From NCBI RefSeq assembly GCF_007676755.1, contig NZ_VEBK01000011.1, positions 89,702 through 153,701 on the forward strand: DNA of 64,000 nucleotides, written 5' to 3'. Under the pieces are notes generated by a model. It did no database searches. It saw only the letters and a list, made by a program, of their open reading frames with translations, and was not told the origin of the DNA. Position numbers and translations under genes: made by a program. Source of the stretch: Bacillus sp. FJAT-22090 (GTDB taxonomy: Bacteria > Bacillota > Bacilli > Bacillales_A > Planococcaceae). Positions 26,139 to 34,967 of the stretch are shown piece by piece; position 1 is the first letter of the stretch, and the number at the start of each line of letters is the position of its first letter.

Positions 26139-27083
26139 ATGAAAAAAACAGTATTAACATTAACCCTTGCAGCATCTGTTCTTGCATTAGGCGCATGTAG
26201 CAATGATTCTGCGGCTAGCAATGAAGTAATCGCTACTTCAAAAGTTGGAGACATCACTCAAAATGACTTATACAAGGAAATGAAAGCATCTATAGGTGAT
26301 CAAGCATTTCAACTTCTTATGATTGAAAAAGTACTTTCATCTAAGTACAGTGTGACGAAAGATGAAGTAAACGCTCAATTAAAAGCAGATAAGGAACAAT
26401 TCGGAGAAAACTTCGAAGCAATAATAGGACAGCAAGGTTATACGGAAAAGTCCTATAAAAAGTATTTAGAACTTAATTTAATGCAAGAAAAAGCTTTAAT
26501 TGAAGATGTGAAAGTAACAGAAGACGAAATTAAAGCAGAATATGAAAATATTAAAACCGAAATCAATGCTCGCCATATTGTAGTGGCTGATGAAGCAACT
26601 GCTAAAAAGGCGAAAGCAGAAATTGAATCTGGAAAAGATTTTGCTGAAGTAGCAAAAGAGTATTCTACAGAAGAAGCTGCTCAAACAACTGGTGGAGATT
26701 TAGGTTGGTTTAGCAAAGCTGATAATTATGATCCTCAGTTTTTAGAGGGTGCATTTAAATTAGAGAAGAATGTAATAAGTGATCCTATAAAATCTAGCTT
26801 TGGCTATCACATTATTGAAGTGACGGACAAGCGTGAAATCAAAGAATCATATGAAGACAAAAAAGCTGAGCTAGAGAAAAAATTAAAGTTAGAAAAAGCT
26901 GATACTTCTAAATTACTATCAAAAGTATCTAAAATGATGAAAGACGCTGATATTAAAATCAAAGATGAAGATTTAAAAACAGCGTTGGATGAATTTTTAG
27001 CTGCAGGAGAAGCACCAGAGTCTACAGATAAAGATGCAACTACAGAAGAAGATGCTGATACTTCTAAAGAAGAAAGCAAATAA
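26139..27083 (+). CDS. prsA: Foldase lipoprotein PrsA (peptidyl-prolyl isomerase)
   Basis: A 314-residue membrane-anchored extracellular chaperone needed for folding of secreted proteins. It has a lipobox LGAC (Cys 20), N-terminal chaperone region, parvulin domain at about 140-230 (ARHIVVADEATAKKAKAEIE, TGGDLGWF, SFGYHIIEV) and an acidic Thr/Asp/Glu-rich tail. I chose ATG 26139 because GGAGAG is 7 bases upstream; upstream in-frame ATGs add an implausible extension. It is convergent with yhaM and shares its terminator. Confidence 0.96.
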   Translation: MKKTVLTLTLAASVLALGACSNDSAASNEVIATSKVGDITQNDLYKEMKASIGDQAFQLLMIEKVLSSKYSVTKDEVNAQLKADKEQFGENFEAIIGQQGYTEKSYKKYLELNLMQEKALIEDVKVTEDEIKAEYENIKTEINARHIVVADEATAKKAKAEIESGKDFAEVAKEYSTEEAAQTTGGDLGWFSKADNYDPQFLEGAFKLEKNVISDPIKSSFGYHIIEVTDKREIKESYEDKKAELEKKLKLEKADTSKLLSKVSKMMKDADIKIKDEDLKTALDEFLAAGEAPESTDKDATTEEDADTSKEESK

Positions 27084-27099
27084 TCTTCACATATAGGAA

Positions 27100-27133
27100 A
27101 AGCGTAGAGGAACAATGCCTCTACGCTTTTTTT
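27100..27133. terminator. Bidirectional terminator between prsA and yhaM
   Basis: GCGTAGAGG and CCTCTACGC form a perfect 9-bp stem around a 7-base loop, followed by TTTTTTTG on the plus strand and TTTTCC on the minus strand. Confidence 0.92.
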
Positions 27134-27134
27134 G

Positions 27135-28073
27135 TTATTCAAATGTTGGCTTGTAAAATGAACGATTTTCCAGTGGAAATAAACGTTCTGTGAATTCTCC
27201 AGGATTTGTTTTGTCCAATGCACGATTGAGCATGTTCATTTTAGCATCGATATTATCGATATAATGCAAGATTTCCGCTTCTCGAACCATCGGACGTTTT
27301 GGACTTCCCCATTCTTCTTTTCCATGATGGGAAAGTACCATATGTTGAAGTAGCATCACTTCTTCTCCTTCAATTTGAAGCTCTTCAGCAGTTTTTGAAA
27401 TCTCGTTCACCATGATGGTAATATGTCCTAATAAGTTTCCTTCAATCGTGTAAGTTGTTGCAACGGGTCCAGAAAGCTCTATAACCTTTCCGATATCATG
27501 TAAAATGATACCCGCGTATAAAAGATCCTTATTTAGTGTTGGATATAAGTCACATAATGATTTTGCAAGTTTTAACATGGAAACAACATGATCGATCAAA
27601 CCCGAAGCATAATCATGGTGATTTTTCGTTGCTGCGGGATACGTCATAAATGCAGACTGATGCTTTTTCAATAAATGGCGTGTAATACGTTGAATCAACG
27701 GATTTTTCATTTCAAAGAAAAACTGCATAAGCTCTTCCATCAATTCCTCTTTCGGCTTCTCGGATGAAGGCACAAGATCATTGATCGTGATAGACTCTTC
27801 TGTTTTTGCTGGACGAATACTTTTCACTCGAAGTTGAAATTTCCCACGATAATCTTGAATTTCTCCGCCAACACGAACAATTTGGCTAGCAGCATATATT
27901 TTTTCGTGCTCTTCATTTGTATCCCAAAGTTTTGCTTCAATATCACCGCTTTTATCTTGTAAAACGAGTGACATAAATGGTTTCCCCACGGTTGTTATAC
28001 CCTTTGTTGATTGTTTTATTAGTAAGAAATGATCTACTGGATCTCCTACTCGTAATTGTGTAATTCCTTTCAT
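27135..28073 (-). CDS. yhaM: 3'-5' exoribonuclease YhaM
   Basis: A 312-residue RNase/DNase: OB-fold at about 12-90 ([30 protein letters not shown]) and an HD phosphohydrolase domain at about 160-290 with [15 protein letters not shown] and the metal pair in [11 protein letters not shown]. The ATG at 28071-28073 overlaps the yhaN stop (ATGA). yhaO-yhaN-yhaM form a coupled operon, as in B. subtilis. Confidence 0.95.
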   Translation of the reverse strand: MKGITQLRVGDPVDHFLLIKQSTKGITTVGKPFMSLVLQDKSGDIEAKLWDTNEEHEKIYAASQIVRVGGEIQDYRGKFQLRVKSIRPAKTEESITINDLVPSSEKPKEELMEELMQFFFEMKNPLIQRITRHLLKKHQSAFMTYPAATKNHHDYASGLIDHVVSMLKLAKSLCDLYPTLNKDLLYAGIILHDIGKVIELSGPVATTYTIEGNLLGHITIMVNEISKTAEELQIEGEEVMLLQHMVLSHHGKEEWGSPKRPMVREAEILHYIDNIDAKMNMLNRALDKTNPGEFTERLFPLENRSFYKPTFE

Positions 28074-30787
28074 TTCACAATCCCTCCACTTCCGGCTAAA
28101 ATGTCCGCTACTTTGACGATATGTGCTTCTTGCCAGACATATCGAATATGTTCGTGGCATGTAAAGTATAATAGTTGATGTTCCTTTTGTAGCTCTGTCA
28201 TTAATTGTACCATGTGTTGTAGTCTGAAACGATCGAAATGTACAAATGGGTCATCCATTATAATCGGAAAAGATATTTTATCTTTCAAGGACACAGCAAG
28301 TGCAAATCGAAGGGAAATATAGGCTTGTTCTTTTGTTGCTTGACTAAGCTCGGCAATGTTAAAGCGTTGTCCATTTGATTTGACTGTTTCAAAGCTTCCT
28401 TCTGGCGTAAAAATCAGCTCGTTATATGCTTTACCCGTAAGCGTGTGAAAATAGCTCTGTGCATGCTCTAAAACTTCTGGGAGGCGTTCTTCCTTTAATT
28501 GAACCATTGTTTGTTTGATCGCCTCTACAACTGCTTTATACGCGGCCCATTTTTTCACTAGTGTATGTAGTTCCGCTTTTTTTTGTTCCAGCTGTTGTAG
28601 TTTTTCACTTTGTTCCTCATCCTCTAGTAACTTTTTAGTTTTATATAATAAGGATGCTTTTTCTTCAAGCAATTGGTTGCGTTCCTGTTGATAAGTCCGT
28701 AAGCATTCCTTACATTCCTGTTCAAAGGTTTCTTCATATTCGTAAAGGGTGACTTCCTTTTCCCCAAGTTGCATATTGATAGAGTGAATTTTCTTTTCAA
28801 GCTCTAGCTTTTCTTCATACATATCCAGAGCAATATAGTAATCCTTTTCCGTTTCTACTAGTGCCTCTTCGAATAGTGATGTCCTATTTTCCTTATATAC
28901 TGTAAGAAGTAAGATGTTCTCTTGTAGTTTAGATTCGAGCTGCATTATTTTTTGAGTGATAAACTGTTGTTCCTCCGCTTTTTTCTTTTCCGCCAAATAA
29001 TACTCACGGAGTTGGTGAAAGAGCATATCCTCTATTAGAGTGATACTCACCAATTCTTCTGCCTGTGTTACTATTTTTTTCAGTCTAGTTCTTACTTCGT
29101 AAAGTTTCGTTTCCATTTGATCTAGTTGGATTTGCTGTTCTTGAATAATTCGAAGTCTATTGAATAACTCTGGCAGTAGAGTTGGTGAAAGTTTTTCACT
29201 TATATGATATCTATTTAAAAATGCATAAACGGACTGCTTGTTTTGTTCTTTCTTTTGTACTAGCTCACTAATCGAATGTTCCAGTTGTTTAACCTGCTCT
29301 TTTAACGTTTGGAGTTCCTTCGCCAATAAACTTTCGTATTGTTGTATATCATTGGGTTGTTGCATCGCTTCCATCATAAATGTGAACCCCACATATACAA
29401 CGGCACCAAAAATGACAGTTACAAGGGCGATTATCCAATTTGCCTGTAGGAAACTGAGTGTTAACCCGATAACACTAATAATTCCAATAAATAAAAGCGC
29501 TATTCCATTGGCATTTTTGCTTGGAGAAGATGTTCTGTTCGATCTTTTCGATTCATTCATACGTGATTGATGTTTTCCCAAGTCTTCTTGCTTCATTTGC
29601 AATAAACGATCTTCCTGTTGTAACTGTCTTTCTAGTTGCTCTTGTTTTTGTAAGAGAGAAACAAGTACATCCTCTTGCTGAAGAGATACGTCTGCCCCCA
29701 TAATATGCATTAAGCTTTTTTCCCAATCCACACCTACTAATGATAATTGTTGCATTTGATTTTGCAGTGTTTTGCTCTGTTCTTCTTCAATTTGTCCTTG
29801 CTTGGCTCTTAATTGATGCCATTCCGTTTCATTGCTCAAAAAGGATTGTAACCGCTCTAATTCTTGCTGTGACATGACAGTATGGTTATTTGTAATAGCA
29901 GCAAGTTCTTCTTTTATCTGTTCTATCGTAACTTTCACATTGGTTTCTTTATCTTTGACTACTTCATAACGCCTTACGCCATCTGTCGGAAAAGTTTGGT
30001 GGGCAACTTTTTCAAATGCTTGTTCTAACTCTATCTTCTTTTCCTTTAGCGGTTTTAGTTGCATCCAGTATAGATAATTTTGTAATTGATCAGAAATAGC
30101 AGCCTCTTTTTCTATTATTTCTTCTATGCTCTGCTCAATTTCCTGTATTCGTTTTATGGAAGGTTCATATTTTTGTACTTCCTCTATTTGCTGTTTCCAC
30201 GCTAATTCCAACTCTCGCAATTCCTCGATTTTTTGATTGATTAATGGCTTTTTGCCAGTTGGTTTAAAAAGCTCACCCATTTCTTTGACAAATTGCGTTT
30301 CTACATTCGTTAGCATATCCATCCCAGTTGTACCGGAAGATAGCAGTGTTCTTGTTAGTTCATCTTCGGTCATTTTTTCAAAGCCTTGTAATTGTAGCAA
30401 TGAAAATGAAAAAATTGCTTCGAAATCTGCACGACCGTATGAATGCAGTAATCTCGTTAGCTCTTTTTCTCCTTTACGTGTACCATCCTCTAAGTAAAGC
30501 GTCACATCGCCACTTGCTTTTCCTTTTACACGTTCTATTATTATTCTACTTCCCTGATCATCTACAATATGAATTTCCCCACCATATATCGCTCCACTTT
30601 TAGGCTCATAACGTAATAACTGGGCGTTTTTTTGTGGAAACCCAAAAAGAATATGCAAAATGAATTGCTGGATAGTAGATTTCCCTGCTTCATTTTCTCC
30701 GTAGAAGACATTTATGCCATTTAGTAAGTCAATTTCTACATTTTCATGTTTTCCAAAGCCGTATATATGGAGTTTTTCTATTTTCAC
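28070..30787 (-). CDS. yhaN: SMC/Rad50-like ATPase YhaN
   Basis: A 905-residue AAA ATPase: N-terminal GENEAGKST Walker A (about 31-39), two long coiled-coil arms, a hydrophobic hairpin in the middle (about 432-475, two membrane helices), and C-terminal signature plus Walker [13 protein letters not shown]. It pairs with the YhaO nuclease as Rad50 pairs with Mre11; the membrane hairpin distinguishes it from SbcC. It is involved in DNA-end processing in B. subtilis by inference from family and genetics. It is 3 bases after yhaO. Confidence 0.92.
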   Translation of the reverse strand: MKIEKLHIYGFGKHENVEIDLLNGINVFYGENEAGKSTIQQFILHILFGFPQKNAQLLRYEPKSGAIYGGEIHIVDDQGSRIIIERVKGKASGDVTLYLEDGTRKGEKELTRLLHSYGRADFEAIFSFSLLQLQGFEKMTEDELTRTLLSSGTTGMDMLTNVETQFVKEMGELFKPTGKKPLINQKIEELRELELAWKQQIEEVQKYEPSIKRIQEIEQSIEEIIEKEAAISDQLQNYLYWMQLKPLKEKKIELEQAFEKVAHQTFPTDGVRRYEVVKDKETNVKVTIEQIKEELAAITNNHTVMSQQELERLQSFLSNETEWHQLRAKQGQIEEEQSKTLQNQMQQLSLVGVDWEKSLMHIMGADVSLQQEDVLVSLLQKQEQLERQLQQEDRLLQMKQEDLGKHQSRMNESKRSNRTSSPSKNANGIALLFIGIISVIGLTLSFLQANWIIALVTVIFGAVVYVGFTFMMEAMQQPNDIQQYESLLAKELQTLKEQVKQLEHSISELVQKKEQNKQSVYAFLNRYHISEKLSPTLLPELFNRLRIIQEQQIQLDQMETKLYEVRTRLKKIVTQAEELVSITLIEDMLFHQLREYYLAEKKKAEEQQFITQKIMQLESKLQENILLLTVYKENRTSLFEEALVETEKDYYIALDMYEEKLELEKKIHSINMQLGEKEVTLYEYEETFEQECKECLRTYQQERNQLLEEKASLLYKTKKLLEDEEQSEKLQQLEQKKAELHTLVKKWAAYKAVVEAIKQTMVQLKEERLPEVLEHAQSYFHTLTGKAYNELIFTPEGSFETVKSNGQRFNIAELSQATKEQAYISLRFALAVSLKDKISFPIIMDDPFVHFDRFRLQHMVQLMTELQKEHQLLYFTCHEHIRYVWQEAHIVKVADILAGSGGIVK

Positions 30788-30790
30788 TAT

Positions 30791-31996
30791 TTATTTGCCC
30801 CTCTCCACCGCTCTTGAAAGAACCTGTTCGACTTCTTCCAGCATGTCATTTATAAACGTTTCATCTATCGGAGGTAAATACCTACTTCCTTTTGGATGTT
30901 GATATAGCTCTTTTAATGCATATTTCCAGTCTGAAGTATCCCATGTTTCCGTCATTTCCATTATCATCTTTGATTCTTTCAACTCTGTTTTGGGAAGATT
31001 GATATACAATTCTTTTACGATAATAAAAGAGTCATGCATGTCCAAACTTTCTTGAATAAGGGATAGCCACTCTTCTTTAGATGATCCTTCTAGAAGTTCA
31101 CTTGCCTCCTCTTCTACATCAGTCAAAGTCAGCTCAACTATTGCGTTACCCTTTAATTCACCATAATCAATTAATGATTGTTCGATTAGTAGCATTAATT
31201 CATTTGCATGTATAATTCCTTTACAAGAGATTTCCAACCTTTCATAAATAAAAGCCGATGCTGGAACAAATTGAAGTGTTGCATTCCCTTTTGTTAAAGA
31301 AACCTCATAAAACCCTTTTAAACCTCTCTCGTTCAGATGGCGACTTTGTGTGTTGCCTGGATAAACGATTGGTGGGTCATTATGTAAAATCTGTCGTTTA
31401 TGAATATGACCAAGTGCCCAGTAATCATAATCCTTTGCGATTAAATCAGCTTTACGGAACGGTGCATATACATCGTGCTCTTCGTTACCTTCGACACTTC
31501 CGTGTAGCATTCCGATATGAATATCTTGACTATTTGAAACAGGATAATTAGCGTGCATGGCTTCTCTTACATGACGTTCTTTATAGCTAAAACCAGTTAT
31601 ATGAACTTTGTATCCTTTTACATCTAAGATTTTCGTTTCCACTTCTTCTCCCAAAACTTGAACATTTTCTGGTAGCTGAAACCTCACCCATTTTCCGCTT
31701 AAATGATCATGATTCCCATAGCAAATAAAAACTGGAATTCCTTCTTCCCGGAGCTTTTCCATTCCTTGTTGAAATATATACTGTGCTCGCAAGCTCCTAT
31801 TTTCTCCATCATAAATATCTCCGACAATTAAGATGAAATCTGGTCTATTTTCTATTGCATATGCAATTATATTTGTAAAAGCAGTAAATGTGCTTTCCCG
31901 TATCTCTTTCCACCTACTTTGCGGAATAGCAGAAATCCCTTTGAAAGGGCTGTCCAAATGCAAATCAGCTATATGGAGAAAACGAATCTCAGACAT
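30791..31996 (-). CDS. yhaO: Mre11/SbcD-like nuclease YhaO
   Basis: A 401-residue calcineurin-fold phosphoesterase with metal-binding motifs DLHLDSPFKG, VGDIYDGENR, CYGNHDHLSG, and GHIHKRQIL. It is the nuclease partner of the YhaN ATPase directly downstream. The C-terminal third (about 260-400) is the family-specific capping region. It heads the yhaONM operon and has GAGGTGTGAG upstream of the ATG. Confidence 0.93.
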   Translation of the reverse strand: MSEIRFLHIADLHLDSPFKGISAIPQSRWKEIRESTFTAFTNIIAYAIENRPDFILIVGDIYDGENRSLRAQYIFQQGMEKLREEGIPVFICYGNHDHLSGKWVRFQLPENVQVLGEEVETKILDVKGYKVHITGFSYKERHVREAMHANYPVSNSQDIHIGMLHGSVEGNEEHDVYAPFRKADLIAKDYDYWALGHIHKRQILHNDPPIVYPGNTQSRHLNERGLKGFYEVSLTKGNATLQFVPASAFIYERLEISCKGIIHANELMLLIEQSLIDYGELKGNAIVELTLTDVEEEASELLEGSSKEEWLSLIQESLDMHDSFIIVKELYINLPKTELKESKMIMEMTETWDTSDWKYALKELYQHPKGSRYLPPIDETFINDMLEEVEQVLSRAVERGK

Positions 31997-32088
31997 AACT
32001 CACACCTCACTCAAGACGAATATTTGTTCTTATTTTACCATAAAGAAAAGATTGCATACAATTAATTGTGTACAATCTTTCACTAATT

Positions 32089-32280
32089 TCATTCTGTTTT
32101 AGCTTGCCGAAAAGTTGCCATTAATCCAGTAAATCCCGCTAAAAAAGAAGGAAAAATGCTAAAGATAATAAATTTCCAATTTCCTGTAATGATTGAGATA
32201 CCTAGAAAAGTTACCGGAAATACAATCAATGCAAATAAGGAAACACCTAGCGCTAGTTTTGTATTGTTTTTCATATTCAT
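32089..32280 (-). CDS. Small membrane protein with two helices
   Basis: A 61-63 residue membrane protein (helices about 10-30 and 35-58, ATFRQAKTE tail). AAAGGAGGT lies upstream; the ATG at 32278-32280 is only 4 bases from it and the next in-frame ATG (MKNNTK) is 10, so the second may be the true start. It is third in an operon with a membrane protein and an XRE regulator. Function unknown. Confidence 0.7.
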   Translation of the reverse strand: MNMKNNTKLALGVSLFALIVFPVTFLGISIITGNWKFIIFSIFPSFLAGFTGLMATFRQAKTE

Positions 32281-32299
32281 GCAACCTCCTTTGTAATAT

Positions 32300-32611
32300 C
32301 TAGTTCGTTTTATCAGCAATGAATGCTCCAATGCCATAAGAAATCATATGAACTACCCATATCGCTGTCATCAAGAAAAAAGCTAAACTAGGTCCCTCTT
32401 TAACTATAACGATCATCCATACAATTAAAATTGCTATCGTCGTGACAGTCCAAGATAAAGAGCGGGCTTTTTCATGAATTCTAATATAACGCTCATCAAA
32501 CCATCTCTTTTTCTTCCCCACCTTACGCATAATTAAAAACACAATCCCCATTATCACAATCGCCAGAGGTAAACCTAACATAAATGATACTAAATCAAAA
32601 TTCTCGTACAT
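32300..32611 (-). CDS. DUF2178/DUF3796-like membrane protein
   Basis: A 103-residue membrane protein with about four helices and a cytosolic loop VGKKKRWFDERYIRIHEKARSLSW; the DERxxxIxxKA pattern recurs in small membrane proteins encoded next to XRE regulators. I chose the ATG at 32609-32611, with GGGGGAA upstream. The gene lies 2 bases after the XRE stop, so the two are coupled. Function unknown. Confidence 0.75.
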   Translation of the reverse strand: MYENFDLVSFMLGLPLAIVIMGIVFLIMRKVGKKKRWFDERYIRIHEKARSLSWTVTTIAILIVWMIVIVKEGPSLAFFLMTAIWVVHMISYGIGAFIADKTN

Positions 32612-32613
32612 GC

Positions 32614-32811
32614 CTATTCCCCCTCGTAAATGAATATTTCTTCTATTGGACATTGGAACAATTTCGAAAGTTTAAAAGCTAATGTTATGGAAGGATTATA
32701 TCGCCCTTTTTCTAACGAAATAACCGTTTGTCTAGAAACATCCAACAACTCAGATAGCTCATCCTGCGTCATACTTGCAGCTATTCGCTTTTCCCGAACT
32801 AAATTTTCCAT
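32614..32811 (-). CDS. XRE family transcriptional regulator (YgzD/YozG-like)
   Basis: A 65-residue single helix-turn-helix protein: MTQDELSELLDVSRQTVISLEKGRYNPSITLAFKLSKLF is the DNA-binding fold, and CPIEEIFIYE the short C-terminal tail. It is first in a three-gene operon with two small membrane proteins. A perfect 14-bp palindrome (32840-32853) upstream is the likely operator. The ligand or signal is unknown. Confidence 0.88.
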   Translation of the reverse strand: MENLVREKRIAASMTQDELSELLDVSRQTVISLEKGRYNPSITLAFKLSKLFQCPIEEIFIYEGE

Positions 32812-32839
32812 GTTTATACCTACTTCCTCTGTAAAGCTA

Positions 32840-32853
32840 ACTTTACGTAAAGT
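32840..32853. promoter_or_regulatory. Candidate operator of the XRE regulator
   Basis: The perfect palindrome ACTTTACGTAAAGT lies 29 bases before the regulator's ATG. Additional half-sites CTTTAC occur at 32857-32862 and TTACTTTACG near 32882, at the position of a promoter. It may also control the divergent yhzD. Confidence 0.65.
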
Positions 32854-32953
32854 ATACTTTACTAACGGAGCCGATGTCAAGCTTACTTTACGTTTCTCTT
32901 TTAAAACTTTTTATGTATAATAATATGTAAGTATAATAAAGGGGTGTTGATTC

Positions 32954-33139
32954 ATGAAATCGTATAAATTTACTGCATTTGAACCAACAGGCAAGCTAAT
33001 TGTAGAAGAAACATGGACATTCGAAAACGATGACGAAGCAAAGAAACAAGGGGAAGCAGCAATCGAAGAAAAAGGACTTCTCTACACGACTCATCGTTTA
33101 GTGAACAGTGCTGGAAAACTCGTTTTATTTCATATATAG
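32954..33139 (+). CDS. yhzD: YhzD-like small protein
   Basis: A 61-residue protein with beta-alpha-beta pattern (KFTAFEPTGKLIVEETW, then a helix NDDEAKKQGEAAIEEKG, then THRLVNSAGKLVLFH). It matches the YhzD family of Bacillus, of unknown function. GGGGTG stands before the ATG and a strong terminator follows. It is divergent from the XRE operon. Confidence 0.8.
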   Translation: MKSYKFTAFEPTGKLIVEETWTFENDDEAKKQGEAAIEEKGLLYTTHRLVNSAGKLVLFHI

Positions 33140-33148
33140 GAGAGGAAA

Positions 33149-33184
33149 GGGAGTAAAACCATATCGGTTTTACTCCCTTTTTTG
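33149..33184 (+). terminator. Terminator of yhzD
   Basis: GGGAGTAAAACC and GGTTTTACTCCC form a perfect 12-bp stem, followed by TTTTTTG. Confidence 0.92.
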
Positions 33185-33208
33185 AGGTTGTTTTCTTGGG
33201 AATTGCGG

Positions 33209-33650
33209 TTAGTTGTAATGTTGAGGGATTTAGTTGTAAAAATGATCGCGTTAGTTGTAATTTTGATTCATTTAGTTGTAAAATTTAGAGCTTTAGTTGT
33301 AAAAGGATATTTTTTCCACAAAAAACTTCCTATTTCAAGGTGCTACTTAAAACTGCATGGTCTTTTTTTTGTGTGTTTATCTCGGAAAATGAGTTTAGTT
33401 GTAATAATGTTCATCTTAGTTGTAATTTCAGCACCTTTAGTTGTAAAATTTAGAGCTTTAGTTGTAAAAGGATATTTCTTCCATATAAAACCTCCTAATT
33501 CGAGGAGCTACTTAAAATTGCTCTAGTTATGGTCCTTTTTTTGTGTGTTTTCTTGGAAAGTAAGTTTAGTTGTAATTTTAAGAGCGTTAGTTGTAATCTC
33601 AGCACATTTAGTTGTAAATTTTAGAGTTTTAGTTGTAAAAGGATACTTTT
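33209..33650 (+). repeat. 21-nt-period repeat tract, family A (TTAGTTGTAA), locus 2
   Basis: Cores begin at 33209, 33230, 33251, 33272, 33293; then 33395, 33416, 33437, 33458; then 33566, 33587, 33608, 33629. Within each of the three clusters every distance is exactly 21 bases. Each cluster ends with TTAGTTGTAAAAGGATA and a CCAC/CCAT-containing tail, and the clusters are joined by related linkers (TTTTTTTGTGTGTTT, CTACTTAAAA). The core and tail match the tract at 7651-8425 on the opposite strand. It reads in the sense of yhzD and starts after its terminator. It fills the 566-bp gene-free gap to yhaR. Confidence 0.92.
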
Positions 33651-33653
33651 CCC

Positions 33654-33694
33654 ACAAAAAAAAGCAGAAGATCAGCTGTACTTGATCATCTGCC
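33654..33694 (-). terminator. Terminator of yhaR
   Basis: On the minus strand GCAGATGATCA...TGATCTTCTGC is followed by TTTTTTTTGTGG. Confidence 0.85.
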
Positions 33695-33705
33695 TATAGA
33701 TATTT

Positions 33706-34485
33706 TTATACTCCTTTAAATGCAGGCTTACGCTTCTTCACAAATGCATTGATGCCCTCTAAATGATCTGCGGTTTTACGCATTGCGGTTTGGGCCAACC
33801 CTTCTTTATGTAGGATGGATTTTAGTTCCTCTAATCGTCCTGCATGTAAAATTTCTTTGGAGGCTATCATTGCCGCCATTGGTGATTGCAGTAGTTTTTG
33901 CGCATAGGAGGTTGCAGTTGCATGTCCTAAACCATCCGATGACACTTCATCTACTAAGCCTAGCTTTTGAGCTTCTTTTCCTGTCAATAATTGTCCGCTC
34001 CACATTAGCTGTTTCGCTTTTGGAATTCCAACTCTTTCTTTGAGGAAGAAGTGGCCTCCACCATCGGGAACTAGTCCGATTCCTATAAAATTCATTGCCA
34101 GTTTACTAGTTTCTTCTGCAATTATGATATCGCATCCAAGTACCATGCTAAATCCTAATCCTGCAGCAGCTCCGTGAACAGAGGCAATCGTAATTTGAGG
34201 TAAAGTATACAAGGCTAGCGCTATACGAGAAAGATATTGCATCGCTTCTTCTATATCAAATGGATTTTCGGTATCCATCATCGCTTTAATATCTCCGCCG
34301 GCCGAAAATGCTCGTCCCTCACCTTTGAGTATCAAAACTTGCACAGACTTATCCTCTTTTAAAGATTCCAAGCATGCCGCTAGCTCCTGCATCATCACTT
34401 CATTCATTGAGTTCATTGCTTCTGGACGATTTAACGTTAATCTAGCAATACGTCCTTCTTTTTCTAATTGTAATGTTTTATACAT
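33706..34485 (-). CDS. yhaR: Enoyl-CoA hydratase/isomerase family protein
   Basis: A 259-residue crotonase-fold enzyme acting on an acyl-CoA: oxyanion-hole segments GRAFSAGGDIKAM and HGAAAGLGFSMVLGCDI, and a single acidic residue in GLVPDGGGHF. The Asp and the absence of the paired Glu suggest an isomerase of the PaaG type rather than a classical hydratase; this is inference. It lies between yhzD and yheA, like yhaR. A perfect 18-bp palindrome (34504-34521) lies 19 bases upstream. Confidence 0.85.
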   Translation of the reverse strand: MYKTLQLEKEGRIARLTLNRPEAMNSMNEVMMQELAACLESLKEDKSVQVLILKGEGRAFSAGGDIKAMMDTENPFDIEEAMQYLSRIALALYTLPQITIASVHGAAAGLGFSMVLGCDIIIAEETSKLAMNFIGIGLVPDGGGHFFLKERVGIPKAKQLMWSGQLLTGKEAQKLGLVDEVSSDGLGHATATSYAQKLLQSPMAAMIASKEILHAGRLEELKSILHKEGLAQTAMRKTADHLEGINAFVKKRKPAFKGV

Positions 34486-34503
34486 TTCGTTCTCCCCTTT
34501 GTA

Positions 34504-34521
34504 AATGAATAGCTATTCATT
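34504..34521. promoter_or_regulatory. Perfect 18-bp palindrome before yhaR
   Basis: AATGAATAGCTATTCATT overlaps the presumed promoter of the enoyl-CoA hydratase gene. It is similar in type to TetR-family sites of fatty-acid degradation genes, but it is not the exact FadR box of B. subtilis as I remember it. Confidence 0.6.
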
Positions 34522-34557
34522 ATATATTCGTTATCTTTTACAATATTCCTGCTTTCT

Positions 34558-34598
34558 ATAAAAAAAGGATCTCCCCAAAATTTTAGGGAGATCCTTTC
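34558..34598 (-). terminator. Terminator of yheA
   Basis: On the minus strand GGATCTCCC...GGGAGATCC with an AAAATTTT loop region, followed by TTTTTTTATAG. Confidence 0.9.
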
Positions 34599-34604
34599 TT
34601 TCAA

Positions 34605-34949
34605 TTAAATGCCTTCGTATAGCTCTTGTACCGGTTTAATTAACACACGGTTTACTTCCTCGATTAATTGACTTAATCCCATTTCCGCTTGTAGCATATT
34701 TGAGATTTTTTCATTACTTTGCGCAAGTTGAGCAGTTTTTTGTGCGTATTCTAGTTCTTCACCGGAGATTTCTTCACCCTTCATTTGTTTTTCTTGAAGA
34801 GATAATTGGATTTTCCGGAAGCTTTGAAATAGTGCTAACGCTTCTTCATCTGCTTTAACAGAATTGACTGCCACTTGTACACGGGCGAATTCGTCCGTTT
34901 TACGTAATGTTGCCTCTAATTTGTTAATGTCATCATAGATATTGATCAT
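34605..34949 (-). CDS. yheA: YlbF/YmcA family protein YheA
   Basis: A 114-residue helical protein of the YlbF/YmcA/YheA group (DUF964). Features are DINKLEATLRKTDEFARVQ, ALFQSFRKIQLSLQEKQMKGEEISGEELEYAQKTAQ and a C-terminal helix. YlbF and YmcA act with RNase Y; YheA's role is unknown. It follows yheB by 18 bases in one operon. Confidence 0.93.
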   Translation of the reverse strand: MINIYDDINKLEATLRKTDEFARVQVAVNSVKADEEALALFQSFRKIQLSLQEKQMKGEEISGEELEYAQKTAQLAQSNEKISNMLQAEMGLSQLIEEVNRVLIKPVQELYEGI

Positions 34950-34967
34950 CCTTATGGGCTCCTTTTG

